Positions 36,459 through 48,362 of a stretch of 64,000 bases of DNA are shown one piece after another (the stretch's first letter is position 1; every line of letters starts with the position of its first letter). The stretch covers positions 1,192,501-1,256,500 of the forward strand of contig NZ_AP027370.1 in NCBI RefSeq assembly GCF_030296055.1. Reading direction: 5' to 3'. The DNA is from Hydrogenimonas cancrithermarum (GTDB lineage Bacteria; Campylobacterota; Campylobacteria; Campylobacterales; Hydrogenimonadaceae). A program made the position numbers and the translations under genes. Below the pieces are notes generated by a model that worked only from the letters and a program-made list of their open reading frames with translations, had not been told where the DNA came from and ran no database searches.

Positions 36459-36971
36459 CTACTTTTTCATATCGCCTTCAAGCAGCAGCGTGATCTTTGA
36501 AGCCTTTTGCGGATTCATTTTCGAAAGAATCTGGCCGACCGTTTTCGGCTTGAGAGTAGCGAGAATGCGAGCTGCCTCTTTCGGTTCCATCTGTTCGAGA
36601 ATCTGTGCCGCGGCGGAGGCTTTCATCTTTGCATAGGTCTGGGAAACTTTGCCCGCTTTGGCCTCTTTGATCGCTTTGAGCAACGCTTCGTTTTGCGCAA
36701 TGAGCTCTTCGATCGCTTTGCGCTCGGCTTCGAGTTTTTCACGTGTCGCATTGAGCTCACGCTCCTTTTGCCTCAGCATCTGCTCTTTGCGTTTGAACAT
36801 CGATTCCGTCGCATCTTTGAGTGCTTCATACGCCTGACGCGCTTCATCGATCTCTTCGAGTTTGAGCTCGAGCTCCTGTTTGCGCTCTTCAAATATTTTG
36901 TTGCACTCCAGAAGTTGAGAGGTCTGGGCGAAGAGTATCATCGGCAGCAGCATAAAAAAGAAGCTCTTCAT
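36459..36971 (-). CDS. motE: MotE-like periplasmic motility chaperone (MgtE-N-type domain)
   Basis: The 170-residue product has a signal peptide (MKSFFFMLLPMILFAQ), a long coiled coil (about 22-115) and a C-terminal compact helical domain with repeats MEPKEAARILATLKP and MNPQKASKITLLLE. The MgtE-N-like end and export signal match the MotE/PDP proteins that assist the flagellar stator in Campylobacterota. It overlaps the fliJ-like gene by 4 bases, which supports a flagellar role. The gene symbol is by analogy. Confidence 0.72.
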   Translation of the reverse strand: MKSFFFMLLPMILFAQTSQLLECNKIFEERKQELELKLEEIDEARQAYEALKDATESMFKRKEQMLRQKERELNATREKLEAERKAIEELIAQNEALLKAIKEAKAGKVSQTYAKMKASAAAQILEQMEPKEAARILATLKPKTVGQILSKMNPQKASKITLLLEGDMKK

Positions 36972-37408
36972 TTCCGCTCCTTCTTTCCCATATCCCGGTC
37001 ACGCCAAAACCGCTGCGATGCAATTTCGTCAAGCCGCCCCGCTTCGTCGCGCTTCCGCTTCGCCATCATCTTTTGTATCGCTTGCGATTCGATACTCTTG
37101 GCCTGTTCGTAAGCGATATGTGCCGCTTTCAACAACTTTCTCTTCTCCTCTTTGAAGCGCCTTGCCGCATCGATCCGATACTCGAGCGCCTCGAGCGCAG
37201 ACTTGATCGCACGTTTTTGATCGAGTAGAGCAGCGAGCTGCCTACCGGTCCCCGAAGCTGGCGGTTCGATCGCTCGTTCGTCGGAACGCAGTGCCTCCTT
37301 TTCGTCCAACAGCCGGATAAGCGCTCTCCCGGCTGCCGCCATTTCCTGTTCCGCACGTTCGAACTGCTGTCTTCTCAGTTTTGTCAACGCACGGTAATTT
37401 TTCGACAC
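36968..37408 (-). CDS. fliJ: FliJ-like flagellar export chaperone
   Basis: The 146-residue, highly charged, helical coiled-coil protein has no signal peptide (RALTKLRRQQFERAEQEMA at the start, CxxC-free throughout). Size, coil pattern and coupling to a MotE-like gene fit FliJ, the stalk protein of the flagellar export ATPase. Sequence conservation in FliJ is low, so the call rests largely on context. It lies 16 bases after purA. Confidence 0.65.
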   Translation of the reverse strand: MSKNYRALTKLRRQQFERAEQEMAAAGRALIRLLDEKEALRSDERAIEPPASGTGRQLAALLDQKRAIKSALEALEYRIDAARRFKEEKRKLLKAAHIAYEQAKSIESQAIQKMMAKRKRDEAGRLDEIASQRFWRDRDMGKKERK

Positions 37409-37424
37409 GAGAGAGGCCTTACCC

Positions 37425-39537
<2,113 letters not shown>

Positions 39538-39541
<4 letters not shown>

Positions 39542-40650
39542 AGCGTCTCGTTTGCGTAGTAGACTTCGTTGAAGACTTTCGAAGCCAGGCCGTCGTAGGG
39601 ACGGCGGTCGAGTTTGTCATAGGCCCACTCGATCGCGTTGACAACCCAGGCACTCTCGTAGACCGGGATCAGCCCCATCTGATTGATACGGAAGAGCTTG
39701 CCCTTGAGGTGATCCTGACCACCCGCGATATTGACGCCGAACTCCGTTTTGAGAATGGAGCGAACGGCATTGGCCTCCTCGTCGTAGACCGCACTCATGG
39801 AGAGCGCCGGTGCCTTGGGGTAGAGCTGGCATCCGATCGCCTCCAATGCCGCACGTGTCGCCAGCGCACGTGCCTTCGTATCACGGTAGAATGCGTCGTA
39901 CCCTTCCGCCTCGATGAGCTCGAGCATCTTGTTCAGCCCGATGATCAACGTTGTCGGTGCCGTGTAGGCAGTAGTGTTCTGGCGCTGCTTCTTGATTTCG
40001 GATGCGAGGTTGAAGTAGTAGCCGCTCCCTTCGCCGATCTTTTTGACCGCCGCGTCGCTGAGGCCGATCATCGCCATCCCCGGCGGCAGCATCAGCGCTT
40101 TCTGGCTTCCGGCGATCAGCGCGTCGATGCACGTCGTATCGATCGGCTCTACACCTACGGCTGTGATACCATCGGCGATCACCATGATCTCAGGGTTGAT
40201 CGCTTTGATCGCCGCTGCAATCTCTTCGACCGGGTGGCGCAGACCCCCCGCACTCTCGCTCACCTGGATACAGAAGGCGTCGATAGCGGGATCGTCCGCC
40301 AGGGCCGCCTTGACATCCTCTACATTCGCTGGAGTATCCCAGGCATATTTGAGCTCCACATGCTCCAGGCCGAACGCCTGGACGATCTTTCCGAAACGCT
40401 CACCGAACTTTCCGGCATTGACCGTCAGCGCTTTTTTTGTGCATAGATTCGACACACACGCTTCCATCGCACCCGTACCGCTCGATGCAAGCATGACACA
40501 CTCGTCCATGCCGAAAAGGCGCATCAGCCGTGTTCGTGCCTCTTTGAAGATCGCTTCGAATTCGGGAGTTCTATGGTGAATCGTGGGGCCTGCCATCGCC
40601 ATGCGGACAGCTTCGGGAACCGGCGTCGGGCCGGGAGTAAAAAGCAGCAT
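39538..40650 (-). CDS. Class V aminotransferase (alanine/serine-glyoxylate aminotransferase family)
   Basis: The 370-residue PLP enzyme begins MLLFTPGPTPVPEAV and contains HHRTPEFEAIF, a phosphate-cup glycine loop ASSGTGAMEA near residue 56 and the PLP lysine in AGSQKALMLPPG near 184. This subgroup includes serine-glyoxylate and serine-pyruvate aminotransferases and the SerC-like enzymes of some autotrophs. The amino donor is not readable. It is the first gene of the run aminotransferase-hisZ-purA, with an ATGA overlap to hisZ. Confidence 0.85.
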
Positions 40651-40723
40651 ACGCCTACCTTTAAAACAGAAATTTTGGGTGATTATAGCAAATGTCTACT
40701 GAAAGGAGCGTGACCGGTAAAGA

Positions 40724-40747
40724 GGGCCGCAGAAACGGCAGCGGCCC
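40724..40747 (-). terminator. Hairpin after the YceI gene
   Basis: GGGCCGC, a 10-base loop, then GCGGCCC: a 7-bp perfect GC stem 16 bases beyond the YceI stop. On the minus strand it is followed by TCTTTACC. Likely terminator, although the T-run is short. Confidence 0.55.
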
Positions 40748-40763
40748 GACAAAGCATAAAAAA

Positions 40764-41315
40764 CTATTGACAGCGTCTCTTCGTCTTGATATCGAACGCG
40801 ATCTTCACATCCTGCCAAGTTTTTCCTTTGTGAAGGTCGTAACAGGCTTTGTTGATGCTTTCCAGCGATGGCAGCATATCGAAATCGCCCAGATCGAGGT
40901 ACCCTTCCGCCTGGACTTCATCTTCGTCGAATTCGACTTTCATCGGAACGATCTTCGTGATACCGTTCATCGTGACTTCGACATTCGCCACATCTTTTTC
41001 GATGCTCTTGATTTCGGCCGTAATCGTCTCGACACCCTGTATATGGAAGAAAAACTTCACCAGCTTGGCATCACGCCCCTTGTTTTTGGAATCGACACTC
41101 CGCGTATCGATCACCACTCTCGCACCCTCGAGCAGCCCTTTTTCCGTCTTGTCCGGCATCGCGTTCAGTTTGATCGCGTCGAACGTTCCGCCGACTCCGA
41201 TTTTGAGCGGTGTTTTGTAGGCTTTCCACTCGACGTCGATATCTTTGACACTGTAGGTACATTCACCTGCGAAAAGTCCCACCGCCATAACGATTCCCAT
41301 CACAAAATATTTCAT
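40764..41315 (-). CDS. Periplasmic YceI-like lipid-binding-fold protein
   Basis: The 183-residue product has a signal peptide (MKYFVMGIVMAVGLFAGE) and a YceI-type beta-barrel with the landmarks VEWKAYKTPLKIGVGGTFDAIKL and VTMNGITKIVPMKVEF. YceI proteins bind isoprenoid or lipid ligands in the periplasm. A cysteine in the mature N-terminus (GECTYSV) and one near the end (NKACYD) could form a disulfide. AAGGA sits 5 bases before the ATG at 41315. The homology is fair, not strong. Confidence 0.72.
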   Translation of the reverse strand: MKYFVMGIVMAVGLFAGECTYSVKDIDVEWKAYKTPLKIGVGGTFDAIKLNAMPDKTEKGLLEGARVVIDTRSVDSKNKGRDAKLVKFFFHIQGVETITAEIKSIEKDVANVEVTMNGITKIVPMKVEFDEDEVQAEGYLDLGDFDMLPSLESINKACYDLHKGKTWQDVKIAFDIKTKRRCQ

Positions 41316-41389
41316 CATCTTCCTTGTTTTATCGATCGAGATATTGCATGGTACTACGATTTGGATGGATGCACCTTTAAACAAAAAAA

Positions 41390-42985
41390 CTATTTCCGCG
41401 CATCGACTCCTTTGGCGCGGATCTTTCTCCCCTCTTCATACCAAACCTGCCGGACAAGCCTGCTGCGCCACCTGCCGTCGACGCGTTCTATGTCGTAACC
41501 TTCCCGGTACAAAAGTTTTCCGGAGGGAAGATAGTCCGTCCGTTCGAGCAAAAGCTCCCTTCGGGTTTTGTCTCTGTCGATTTTTCCGAGAGAAACGAGC
41601 TCCACCGTTCCGCCTCCGGGAAGAAAGTGGGTCGTAATGATCTTGGCGGGGCTGAGCCTGTTTTTCAGATAGATGAAATGCTTGTGCATGCGCATCTCTC
41701 CGATGTCGGAGAAGTGCCAGATGTTGGAAGGGACCGGTATAAAATGGCCGGGTTTGTAGTTGATCAAACGATACTCCATAATCAGCGGTTCGCCGACAAA
41801 CGAATAGAGTTCGACGGGATAGTAGCTCTTTCCGTCGCTCAGGTAGAGAATCCTCGACGAAAGAGACTCCTTCGCTTCCATTCTGAATCCTTCCGGAAGC
41901 GGCAGAATCTCCGTCTCGTTTCGATCGCGGATCCGCAGAGGAAGCTTCAGGCCGTGAAGCGAGCCAAGCGCTTCCAGCGAAACCCGCATGGGGCCCGGCA
42001 GCTGTGTCGGAGCACGAAAGATTCCGCTATCCTCATCACGAAGCGATCCTCTTCTTTTCCTGGATACCTCCGGCAGATCGAAAGAAGCTGCCGTCTGCGC
42101 GACGATTCGTGATGCGAAGTCGACTTTCTCGTTCAGACCGAAACGCTCCAGATTTTTCTGCAGAAGTACACGGTTGAGTTCATAGCTCCTTTGCAAAGCG
42201 GCGTGTTGCGCGGAAGAGGTGCCGATTTTCGAAGTTCGGTTCTCCTCGGGCAGGGAAGCCGCAGCGGCCGCCGGGGATGCCTTCGCTACAGAAATTTCCG
42301 CAGGGGCCTGCTTGTTTTCATAGAGCCATTTGGCTGTCAAAAAACCGCTCATGAAGATGAAGGCCACCGTGACCGCCGCACCGAGGATGTAGGCATACCG
42401 CTTCAAGGAATCCTCACTGGTCGGGTTTTTCGGCGGAATCGGTGCTTGCGGCGATTCGCTCTTTTTGCGATAGGCCAGGTACTTTTCAAGCAGATAGTCC
42501 CGTTCGGTCGCCAGACTCTTTTTGCCGAAATATTTCGAAGCGATGTCGGAAGGGAGATAGGCGTTTAGCAGCAAATCATATACCTTCTCGACAATCTTGA
42601 CGTTGGACATCAGGGGAATGTCGTTGGCGACGAAATGCGATACCAGCCCCAATGCACGCTTCTCGCTGGCACCCCACGATTCATGCTTCAAGACGCGCTG
42701 CAGATCTTCCGTATTGGAAAATAGGGCGATAATCCGCTCCATTTTCGTCTGCAGAGGAATACCTTCTTCCGCATCCGCTTTTTCTCCATCCAAATGAATC
42801 CGCAAAATCGCATGTGCCCATGCGATGAGATTTTCATCGGGTGTGGAGTTTTGGAGTGTTCTGGAAGCATCGAGAAGCAGATACGCCTCTACACCGCTCA
42901 GAAGATAGCGCCGTTTTATCTCGTCCACCTCTTTTTCGGAGGGGATGGTCTCCATAAGGAATTTTACTTTTTCATCGAACGTCAC
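41390..42985 (-). CDS. Large single-pass membrane protein of unknown function
   Basis: About 531 residues. A helical cytoplasmic domain (about 1-190) is followed by one hydrophobic helix YAYILGAAVTVAFIFMSGF (198-216), an Ala/Pro-rich linker and a predicted periplasmic domain rich in beta strands (about 310-531), with a His-containing stretch EMRMHKHFIYLKN. I recognise no domain. GTG at 42985 has AAGGAAG upstream; a GTG at 43006 is an alternative. It lies between ciaB and yceI on the same strand, with 99- and 74-base gaps. The protein looks genuine by codon use and length. Confidence 0.7.
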   Translation of the reverse strand: MTFDEKVKFLMETIPSEKEVDEIKRRYLLSGVEAYLLLDASRTLQNSTPDENLIAWAHAILRIHLDGEKADAEEGIPLQTKMERIIALFSNTEDLQRVLKHESWGASEKRALGLVSHFVANDIPLMSNVKIVEKVYDLLLNAYLPSDIASKYFGKKSLATERDYLLEKYLAYRKKSESPQAPIPPKNPTSEDSLKRYAYILGAAVTVAFIFMSGFLTAKWLYENKQAPAEISVAKASPAAAAASLPEENRTSKIGTSSAQHAALQRSYELNRVLLQKNLERFGLNEKVDFASRIVAQTAASFDLPEVSRKRRGSLRDEDSGIFRAPTQLPGPMRVSLEALGSLHGLKLPLRIRDRNETEILPLPEGFRMEAKESLSSRILYLSDGKSYYPVELYSFVGEPLIMEYRLINYKPGHFIPVPSNIWHFSDIGEMRMHKHFIYLKNRLSPAKIITTHFLPGGGTVELVSLGKIDRDKTRRELLLERTDYLPSGKLLYREGYDIERVDGRWRSRLVRQVWYEEGRKIRAKGVDARK

Positions 42986-43084
42986 ACTTCTTCCTTTTCG
43001 AACCACGACGACAGCCCAGAGGAGTGTCGGGATTGGAATTTCAGAAGTGTATCAGCCATGAACTAAAAAAAACTTTTATTGCTG

Positions 43085-44944
43085 CTATGCTTCCTCGAAT
43101 GGCATCGTCTCCTGCCCAATTTCCAGATAGCGGTTCCAGTAGTGGTCGACAAAGGTACGGACCGTTTCATTTTTGGGCAGCCAAACACCATCTTTTTTCT
43201 CGACATAACTCGCCAGGAATCCACCTGCATCACGTTTGGGAAGGTAGAACCCGTGCACGAGACGGATATAGCGTGCCCGATAGAGCGCTTTTTGCCTGCG
43301 ATAGGCTCCGTCACTCAGATCGATCGAGAGTTTTTCGCCGTCGAACCCCAGTACTCCCGCTTCGAAGAGAATGTCGAGATGCAGCAACCCTTCGACATAA
43401 TAGGGCTCCACCTCGCCCGTCTTGCGCCAGCTCATCAGGCTTACCGCACGGGCCACCGTATCGCGCAGGATCTCCTCTTGAAGCGTTTCGTCTTCGTGCA
43501 TGAAAAATGCCATCAGCCCGCCTGTCGTCGCCTTGAACTCTTCGACGTTTTTATAGTTCCCGCTGCCGTTCATCTTCGTTTCGGTATCGTCGTCGACCCA
43601 GAGTACGTGGCCGTACTCGTGGCCAATCGTCGTGATCTCGTAAACTTTGTGCCAAAGTTCCGGTTTTTCAAGCATCACGGTACGCTGATGCAGAACAAAA
43701 TCATCACCGAAGGTTTCGCGCGCAATGCGCATCACCGGACGCGCCTTTTTGGATTCGAGCACGTTGTCGGCGAACGCGAATATCTTTTTGCCGAGTTCAC
43801 GGCTCACCTCCGTGTCGTTGGGGACCACCTGCGCCGAGAAGAGCCCCTGGAACTCCGCTCCGTAAAAGAGTGCCGGAATGCCGATGTAGAGCTGCGTACG
43901 CTCCACCTGCCTTGCACAGTTTTCATTAACCTCTCTTGCCTCTTCGCCAAATTCGTGGGCCAGCGCTTCGCTCATCTCGAGGATCCGGGCGGGGATCTTC
44001 GTCTCCTGCATCAGTTTCGGCGATGCCAGCCGGACGTCCCATTCCAATGCCACTGCCTTGCGGTAGTGATCTTCATAATACTCGAGAGGATGGCCGATCT
44101 GGATCGGTGCCGTGATCGCCATCCATTTTCGGTCTACTTCGGCCCACTTTTTGATCAGCCCTTCGGTTTCGGTATGGGAAAAAGCGTCGATAAGCGCATC
44201 GATATAGGCGAGCCACTCGGCCTGCTGGCCGAAGACCTCATCCTCCATCGTCGCCAATACGCCGCGCATATTGGTCAACTTGTTCACAACCTCCTGCACC
44301 TCCATCCGAAAGGCTTTCGCGTAAGGGACGCTTTTAAATCCTTTGCGCGTCTTCTTGAGTACCGAATAGCAGCGGTCGCCCACACACCCCTCTTCACGAA
44401 GATCGAGCAGATCTTCGGACTCCAGCATCTCGTAAATCTTCTCTTCATCCCCATTGAAGAGCTCGAAGAGTTCACGGTTGACACCGTGGATAATATGTGC
44501 CGTCCAGGCGCTCTGCCATGTGCTCATCGCTTCACCCACCCGGTGCGCCTCTTTCAAAATTTCGCGATAAAACGGTGTCAACAGCGCTTCATCCTCGATC
44601 CAGTCGAGCAGCTCCAGATGACGTTTCAGGTAGAAGTCGGCCACCATCTTGTAGGCACTCTCTTTCGCTTCGATGATCGCCTTTTCCTCGCGCCCCTCTT
44701 TTTCCAGCACCTGGGCCAGTGCATCGTCACGCAGGCCGATCAATCGCGTCAGCGCCGCCATCCGGGTCTCCGGCGTCTCGGGCAACTCGAGGCGTCTCAG
44801 GAAATCACCGATCCATGCCTCCGCCTCGGCATGGCCGCTCCCGAGCAGATCGTAGTAGCTTCCCAGCTCTTTTTGCCGCCGCAGGATTTCGTTATAGAGT
44901 GTTTGAAGATCCTCCATAAAGACCTCGTAGTAAGTTTCACGCAT
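43085..44944 (-). CDS. ciaB: CiaB-family protein with zinc-metallopeptidase-like HExxH motif
   Basis: The 619-residue cytoplasmic-type protein has no signal peptide. Length and overall pattern match CiaB, first described as a Campylobacter invasion antigen but widespread in free-living Campylobacterota. Near residue 440 it has [15 protein letters not shown], an HExxH zinc site followed by acidic residues, which suggests peptidase activity. AGGAG lies 5 bases before the ATG at 44944. It overlaps rdgB by 8 bases. The host-invasion role should not be transferred to this organism. Confidence 0.8.
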   Translation of the reverse strand: MRETYYEVFMEDLQTLYNEILRRQKELGSYYDLLGSGHAEAEAWIGDFLRRLELPETPETRMAALTRLIGLRDDALAQVLEKEGREEKAIIEAKESAYKMVADFYLKRHLELLDWIEDEALLTPFYREILKEAHRVGEAMSTWQSAWTAHIIHGVNRELFELFNGDEEKIYEMLESEDLLDLREEGCVGDRCYSVLKKTRKGFKSVPYAKAFRMEVQEVVNKLTNMRGVLATMEDEVFGQQAEWLAYIDALIDAFSHTETEGLIKKWAEVDRKWMAITAPIQIGHPLEYYEDHYRKAVALEWDVRLASPKLMQETKIPARILEMSEALAHEFGEEAREVNENCARQVERTQLYIGIPALFYGAEFQGLFSAQVVPNDTEVSRELGKKIFAFADNVLESKKARPVMRIARETFGDDFVLHQRTVMLEKPELWHKVYEITTIGHEYGHVLWVDDDTETKMNGSGNYKNVEEFKATTGGLMAFFMHEDETLQEEILRDTVARAVSLMSWRKTGEVEPYYVEGLLHLDILFEAGVLGFDGEKLSIDLSDGAYRRQKALYRARYIRLVHGFYLPKRDAGGFLASYVEKKDGVWLPKNETVRTFVDHYWNRYLEIGQETMPFEEA

Positions 44945-45539
44945 GCTGACTCCTGAGCATTTCAATAATCGGTTTCGCCAGTTTCAATGCCTTACTGCGG
45001 TGCGAAAGCTCTTTCTTGATCGCCGGATCGAGCTCCCCGATCGTTTCGTCGAACCCTTCGGGAACGAATATCGGATCGTAACCGAACCCCCCTTCGCCCC
45101 GCGGCGTGTCGATCGCCTTTCCGTGCATCCAACCGTGCACCACATATTCGGCATTTGGCGCGACGATGGCAATGGCTGCCGTATAGAAGGCCGGTGCCTC
45201 CTTCATGCCTCTCTTTTTCAATTCATCGACCAGTTTGCTCAGGTTATCCTTGTCGCTGGCACCTGCACCTGCATATCGTGCACTGTAGATACCAGGTTCA
45301 CCGTTCACGGCCGGTACGGTAATCCCGCTGTCATCACTGATGACGATCGCGTCGTCTCGTCCGAGCTTTTCGAAGATCGTCCTGGCTTTGATCAATGCGT
45401 TTTCGGCGAAGGTCGAACCGTTCTCCTCGATCTCCATCGGTCCGAGAAGTTCGCTGAAGGGGACCACTTCGTCCTTTTCGAAGAGCGACTGAATCTCTCT
45501 TACTTTACCCTTGTTTGAAGTGGCGAGTATAATTTGCAT
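44937..45539 (-). CDS. rdgB: RdgB/HAM1-type non-canonical purine NTP pyrophosphatase
   Basis: The 200-residue enzyme starts [17 protein letters not shown]. It carries SGSTFAEN-type [13 protein letters not shown] near residue 48, [25 protein letters not shown] near 66 and [13 protein letters not shown] near 146, with SHRSKAL near the end. It hydrolyses ITP, dITP and XTP to keep the nucleotide pool clean. AAGGA lies 8 bases before the ATG at 45539; the longer frame from 45593 has no homology. Coupled to ciaB. Confidence 0.95.
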   Translation of the reverse strand: MQIILATSNKGKVREIQSLFEKDEVVPFSELLGPMEIEENGSTFAENALIKARTIFEKLGRDDAIVISDDSGITVPAVNGEPGIYSARYAGAGASDKDNLSKLVDELKKRGMKEAPAFYTAAIAIVAPNAEYVVHGWMHGKAIDTPRGEGGFGYDPIFVPEGFDETIGELDPAIKKELSHRSKALKLAKPIIEMLRSQHA

Positions 45540-45605
45540 TCTTTTCAATCCTTTTTTAATGATAGGAGTATAATTTTTGCAAAATTCTACCATAAGGAAA
45601 ACAAA

Positions 45606-46934
45606 GTGAAAGAGATTTTCAAGAAGGTACTCCCTTTAAGTCTCATCGTCGCGCTGAGATTTTTCGGTCTCTTCATCGTATTGTCGGTACTATCGCAGTA
45701 TGCGGTGGAGCTTCCGGGCGGTACGGCGTTTCTCGCCGGTGTCGCCGTCGGCGGATACGCCCTCACCCAGGCGGTACTGCAGGTTCCGTTCGGCGTGCTG
45801 AGTGACAAGATCGGGCGTAAAAAGACGCTGCTCATCGGTCTGCTCATCTTCGCGGCGGGATCGGTCATCTGTGCCGTCGCCGACAACATCTACATACTTC
45901 TGCTCGGGCGGTTCCTCCAAGGAGCCGGTGCGATCGGTTCGGTCGTCACGGCGATGATCGCCGACCATGTCCGTGAAGACCAGCGCGCCCATGCGATGGC
46001 TGTCATGGGAATGACGATCGCGATGAGCTTCGCCGCAGCGATGATCATCGGACCGATCATCGGCGGGTTCTACTCCGTCAGCGCCCTCTTCTGGCTCACG
46101 GCGATTCTCGCGATTCTGGCCCTTGCGATTCTCTTCACAGCCGTTCCGGAACCCCCAAAGATCATTCACAGCTACTCCGAAGAGGAGGCGAAGATCAAGC
46201 ATGTCTTCAAAGACAAAGACCTTGTACGTATGTATATCACATTCCTCTTTCACAGTTCGACGATGGCGATCGCCTTTTTCCTGATTCCACTGGTGATGAA
46301 GCAGAAGTTCGGCCTGGAACCGGAGAGCTACTGGAAAATCTACCTGCCGGCCGTCTTCTTCGGCATCATCGCCATGGGGCCGGCGGCGGTATTCGGCGAA
46401 AAATATGGCAAAGGCAAAGAGGTCTTTCTGGTCTCCATCGCATTCATCGCCGCCGCCTTCGCTCTGATGGGATGGAGCAGTTCGGTCGTCTGGTTCGGCG
46501 TGGGTGCCACCTTCTTCTTCATCGGATTCAACATGTTCGAGCCGCTGCTGCAGAGTTTCGTCAGCAAGTTCGCAAAAGTCCATCAAAAGGGTGCGGCACT
46601 GGGTGTGGCCAACACCTTCGCCTATGTCGGGATCTTCCTCGGCGGTGCGATCGGCGGCTGGCTCTACCAAAAATTCGGCGCAAGCGGTGTTTCGATATTC
46701 GTCCTGTTCCTCACCATTTTCTGGGCGCTCTGGATCTTCACGATGCGAAGCCCCGGCGTGCGCGACAACCTCTTTTTACCGTATGTGGAATATGATAAAG
46801 AGAAAGTAGACGGGTTGAAACTGATCAACGGCGTGACCGATTTCTACCTCAACGAAACCGAGCAGATCATCGTCGTCAAATTCGACAACGAGATTGTCAG
46901 TGCGGAAGTGATCGAAACGTTTTTGAAGAAGTGA
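45606..46934 (+). CDS. Major facilitator superfamily transporter with a C-terminal soluble domain
   Basis: The protein is 442 residues from a GTG start with AAGGA seven bases upstream. Twelve membrane helices include the MFS loop [16 protein letters not shown] near residue 66. After the last helix a 50-residue soluble tail ([18 protein letters not shown] onward) has the strand-helix order of a heavy-metal-associated fold but no CxxC pair. Substrate is unknown; the closest pattern is the drug/multidrug or sugar-efflux group. It is divergent from rdgB and is followed by a hairpin. Confidence 0.82.
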   Translation: MKEIFKKVLPLSLIVALRFFGLFIVLSVLSQYAVELPGGTAFLAGVAVGGYALTQAVLQVPFGVLSDKIGRKKTLLIGLLIFAAGSVICAVADNIYILLLGRFLQGAGAIGSVVTAMIADHVREDQRAHAMAVMGMTIAMSFAAAMIIGPIIGGFYSVSALFWLTAILAILALAILFTAVPEPPKIIHSYSEEEAKIKHVFKDKDLVRMYITFLFHSSTMAIAFFLIPLVMKQKFGLEPESYWKIYLPAVFFGIIAMGPAAVFGEKYGKGKEVFLVSIAFIAAAFALMGWSSSVVWFGVGATFFFIGFNMFEPLLQSFVSKFAKVHQKGAALGVANTFAYVGIFLGGAIGGWLYQKFGASGVSIFVLFLTIFWALWIFTMRSPGVRDNLFLPYVEYDKEKVDGLKLINGVTDFYLNETEQIIVVKFDNEIVSAEVIETFLKK

Positions 46935-46940
46935 GAAATG

Positions 46941-47079
46941 GGTGGGCTTTGCCCACCGTCAGTATTGGGTGTTGAGGATTGAGTATTGAGCGTTGAGGGT
47001 TGAGAATTTAACTTGACCGGAGCTCGGCGAGCTACGCTCGCCTACTTCTCACTTCTCACTTCTCACTTCTCACTTCTCA
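46941..47079. repeat. Composite repeat island: two hairpins and two heptamer tandem arrays
   Basis: In order: hairpin GGTGGGC-TTT-GCCCACC (46941-46957); about four to five NNTTGAG heptamers (about 46969-47004); hairpin GGCGAGC-TAC-GCTCGCC (47026-47042); five exact ACTTCTC heptamers (47044-47078). The last heptamer runs into the moeA stop codon (TGA, 47077-47079). The island separates the MFS gene from moeA. It could be a mobile or slippage-prone intergenic repeat. Confidence 0.75.
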
Positions 47080-48285
47080 CTTCAGCGAAACCACCCGCAC
47101 ACGGTCACCCGCCTCTTTGTCACCCTCATCGGCATTCAGCCACAATAACCCCACGTCTCCCAGCATATTGGTCATGATGGCACTGCTGCCGCTGCGTTTT
47201 CCTTCGAAGTCGCACAGATACTCGCCATCTTCGAGCCACAAATTGCACGCTGCGAACTCCGTTTTGTTCTTCGTCTTCTTTCTGTAACCGTCGAGAATGC
47301 GGGCCGTCACGACCGGTATCGTGTATTCTCGCCCCTGCAAACGATAGAGAATCGGCAGGACATAGAGGATAAAAGTGACGGTGGAGGAGTAGGCGAAGCC
47401 GGGGAGTGCCACGATGAATTTATTACCTCTTTTCGCCACCATAATATGCTGCCCCGGTTTGATCAGCACCCCCTTGAAAGCGACATCGCACCCAAGCTCG
47501 TCGCGTATGACATCCTTGACGAAATCGTAGTCGCCTACGCTCACACCGCCGGTGGTGACGACGATGTCGGCACTTCGAAGTGCCTCTTTCATCGCGAAGG
47601 TAATGGCGGCACGCTCATCGTGGACGCTACCCATTTGCACCGGCTCCCCGCCGTGCTGTTTTACGAGCGCTTCAAGTGTGTAGTTGTTGGAACTTCGAAT
47701 CTGCGCGGGGTTGTCACTGCACTCGCCAAGTTCCAGTACTTCACTGCCCGTGGCGAGAATGGCGACTTTGGGCTTTTGTACCACCAAAGGGGCCACGACG
47801 TTGAGGCTCGCCATAACGCCAACCTCGGCAAAGCCGATCGTACTCCCCTTTTTGACGAGTACTTCGCCTCTTTTGAAGTTCTCACCGACCGGTCGGACCG
47901 AAAAGCCCTCCGGCACCGGTTCATCGATACGTATGGCACCCCCTTCGACCGTCACATTTTCAATGGGAATCAGTGTATCGGCCCCTTCCGGCATCAGTGC
48001 ACCCGTAAAAGTCTTTATGGCCGTTCCGGGTACGACACGCAATCCTTCCGTATCGCTGCCGGCGGGATTCTCTTCGATAATCTCCAGCCGCCCCAGAGAT
48101 TGGTCGCTTCCGATAATCGCATACCCGTCCATCGCCGAAGTCGGATACTCCGGGGAGTTCTCCTGCGCGACGATATTTTCCGCCAGCACACGCCCCTGCG
48201 CGTTCGGCAGATAGACCTTCTCCACGCCGACCGCTTCGACAATCAGGCTATTCAACTTCTCCATTGATTCTTCGAAATCTATCAT
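47077..48285 (-). CDS. moeA: Molybdopterin molybdenumtransferase MoeA
   Basis: The 402-residue enzyme has the MoeA landmarks SPEYPTSAMDGYAI near residue 44, GVMASLNVVAPLVVQKPKVAILATGSEVLE near 150, TTGGVSVGDYDFVKDVI near 243 and KPGQHIMVAKRGNKFIVALPGF near 278. It inserts molybdate into adenylated molybdopterin. It follows moaE with a 77-base gap in the moaD-moaE-moeA run, serving molybdoenzymes such as the Psr-type reductase. The ribosome site is weak. The stop codon lies at the edge of a tandem repeat. Confidence 0.95.
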   Translation of the reverse strand: MIDFEESMEKLNSLIVEAVGVEKVYLPNAQGRVLAENIVAQENSPEYPTSAMDGYAIIGSDQSLGRLEIIEENPAGSDTEGLRVVPGTAIKTFTGALMPEGADTLIPIENVTVEGGAIRIDEPVPEGFSVRPVGENFKRGEVLVKKGSTIGFAEVGVMASLNVVAPLVVQKPKVAILATGSEVLELGECSDNPAQIRSSNNYTLEALVKQHGGEPVQMGSVHDERAAITFAMKEALRSADIVVTTGGVSVGDYDFVKDVIRDELGCDVAFKGVLIKPGQHIMVAKRGNKFIVALPGFAYSSTVTFILYVLPILYRLQGREYTIPVVTARILDGYRKKTKNKTEFAACNLWLEDGEYLCDFEGKRSGSSAIMTNMLGDVGLLWLNADEGDKEAGDRVRVVSLK

Positions 48286-48362
48286 GATAATGTTGCCTTT
48301 TTAATTTCGGGATGTAAAACACGTGCAATTTATCTGCAATCGGACACCCACAAAGGGGCTGC

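Noticed and set aside
43079-44956. 625-codon open frame opposite ciaB
   Set aside because: The minus-strand frame has a good ribosome site, family length and HExxH. The plus-strand frame is a codon-bias shadow, as are the long plus frames opposite recJ (15721-17373), pyrG (17213-18943) and accC (60616-62061).
47044-47078. CRISPR-like array
   Set aside because: Units are 7 bp with no spacers; this is a simple tandem repeat. No other CRISPR-like repeat or cas gene was seen in the window.
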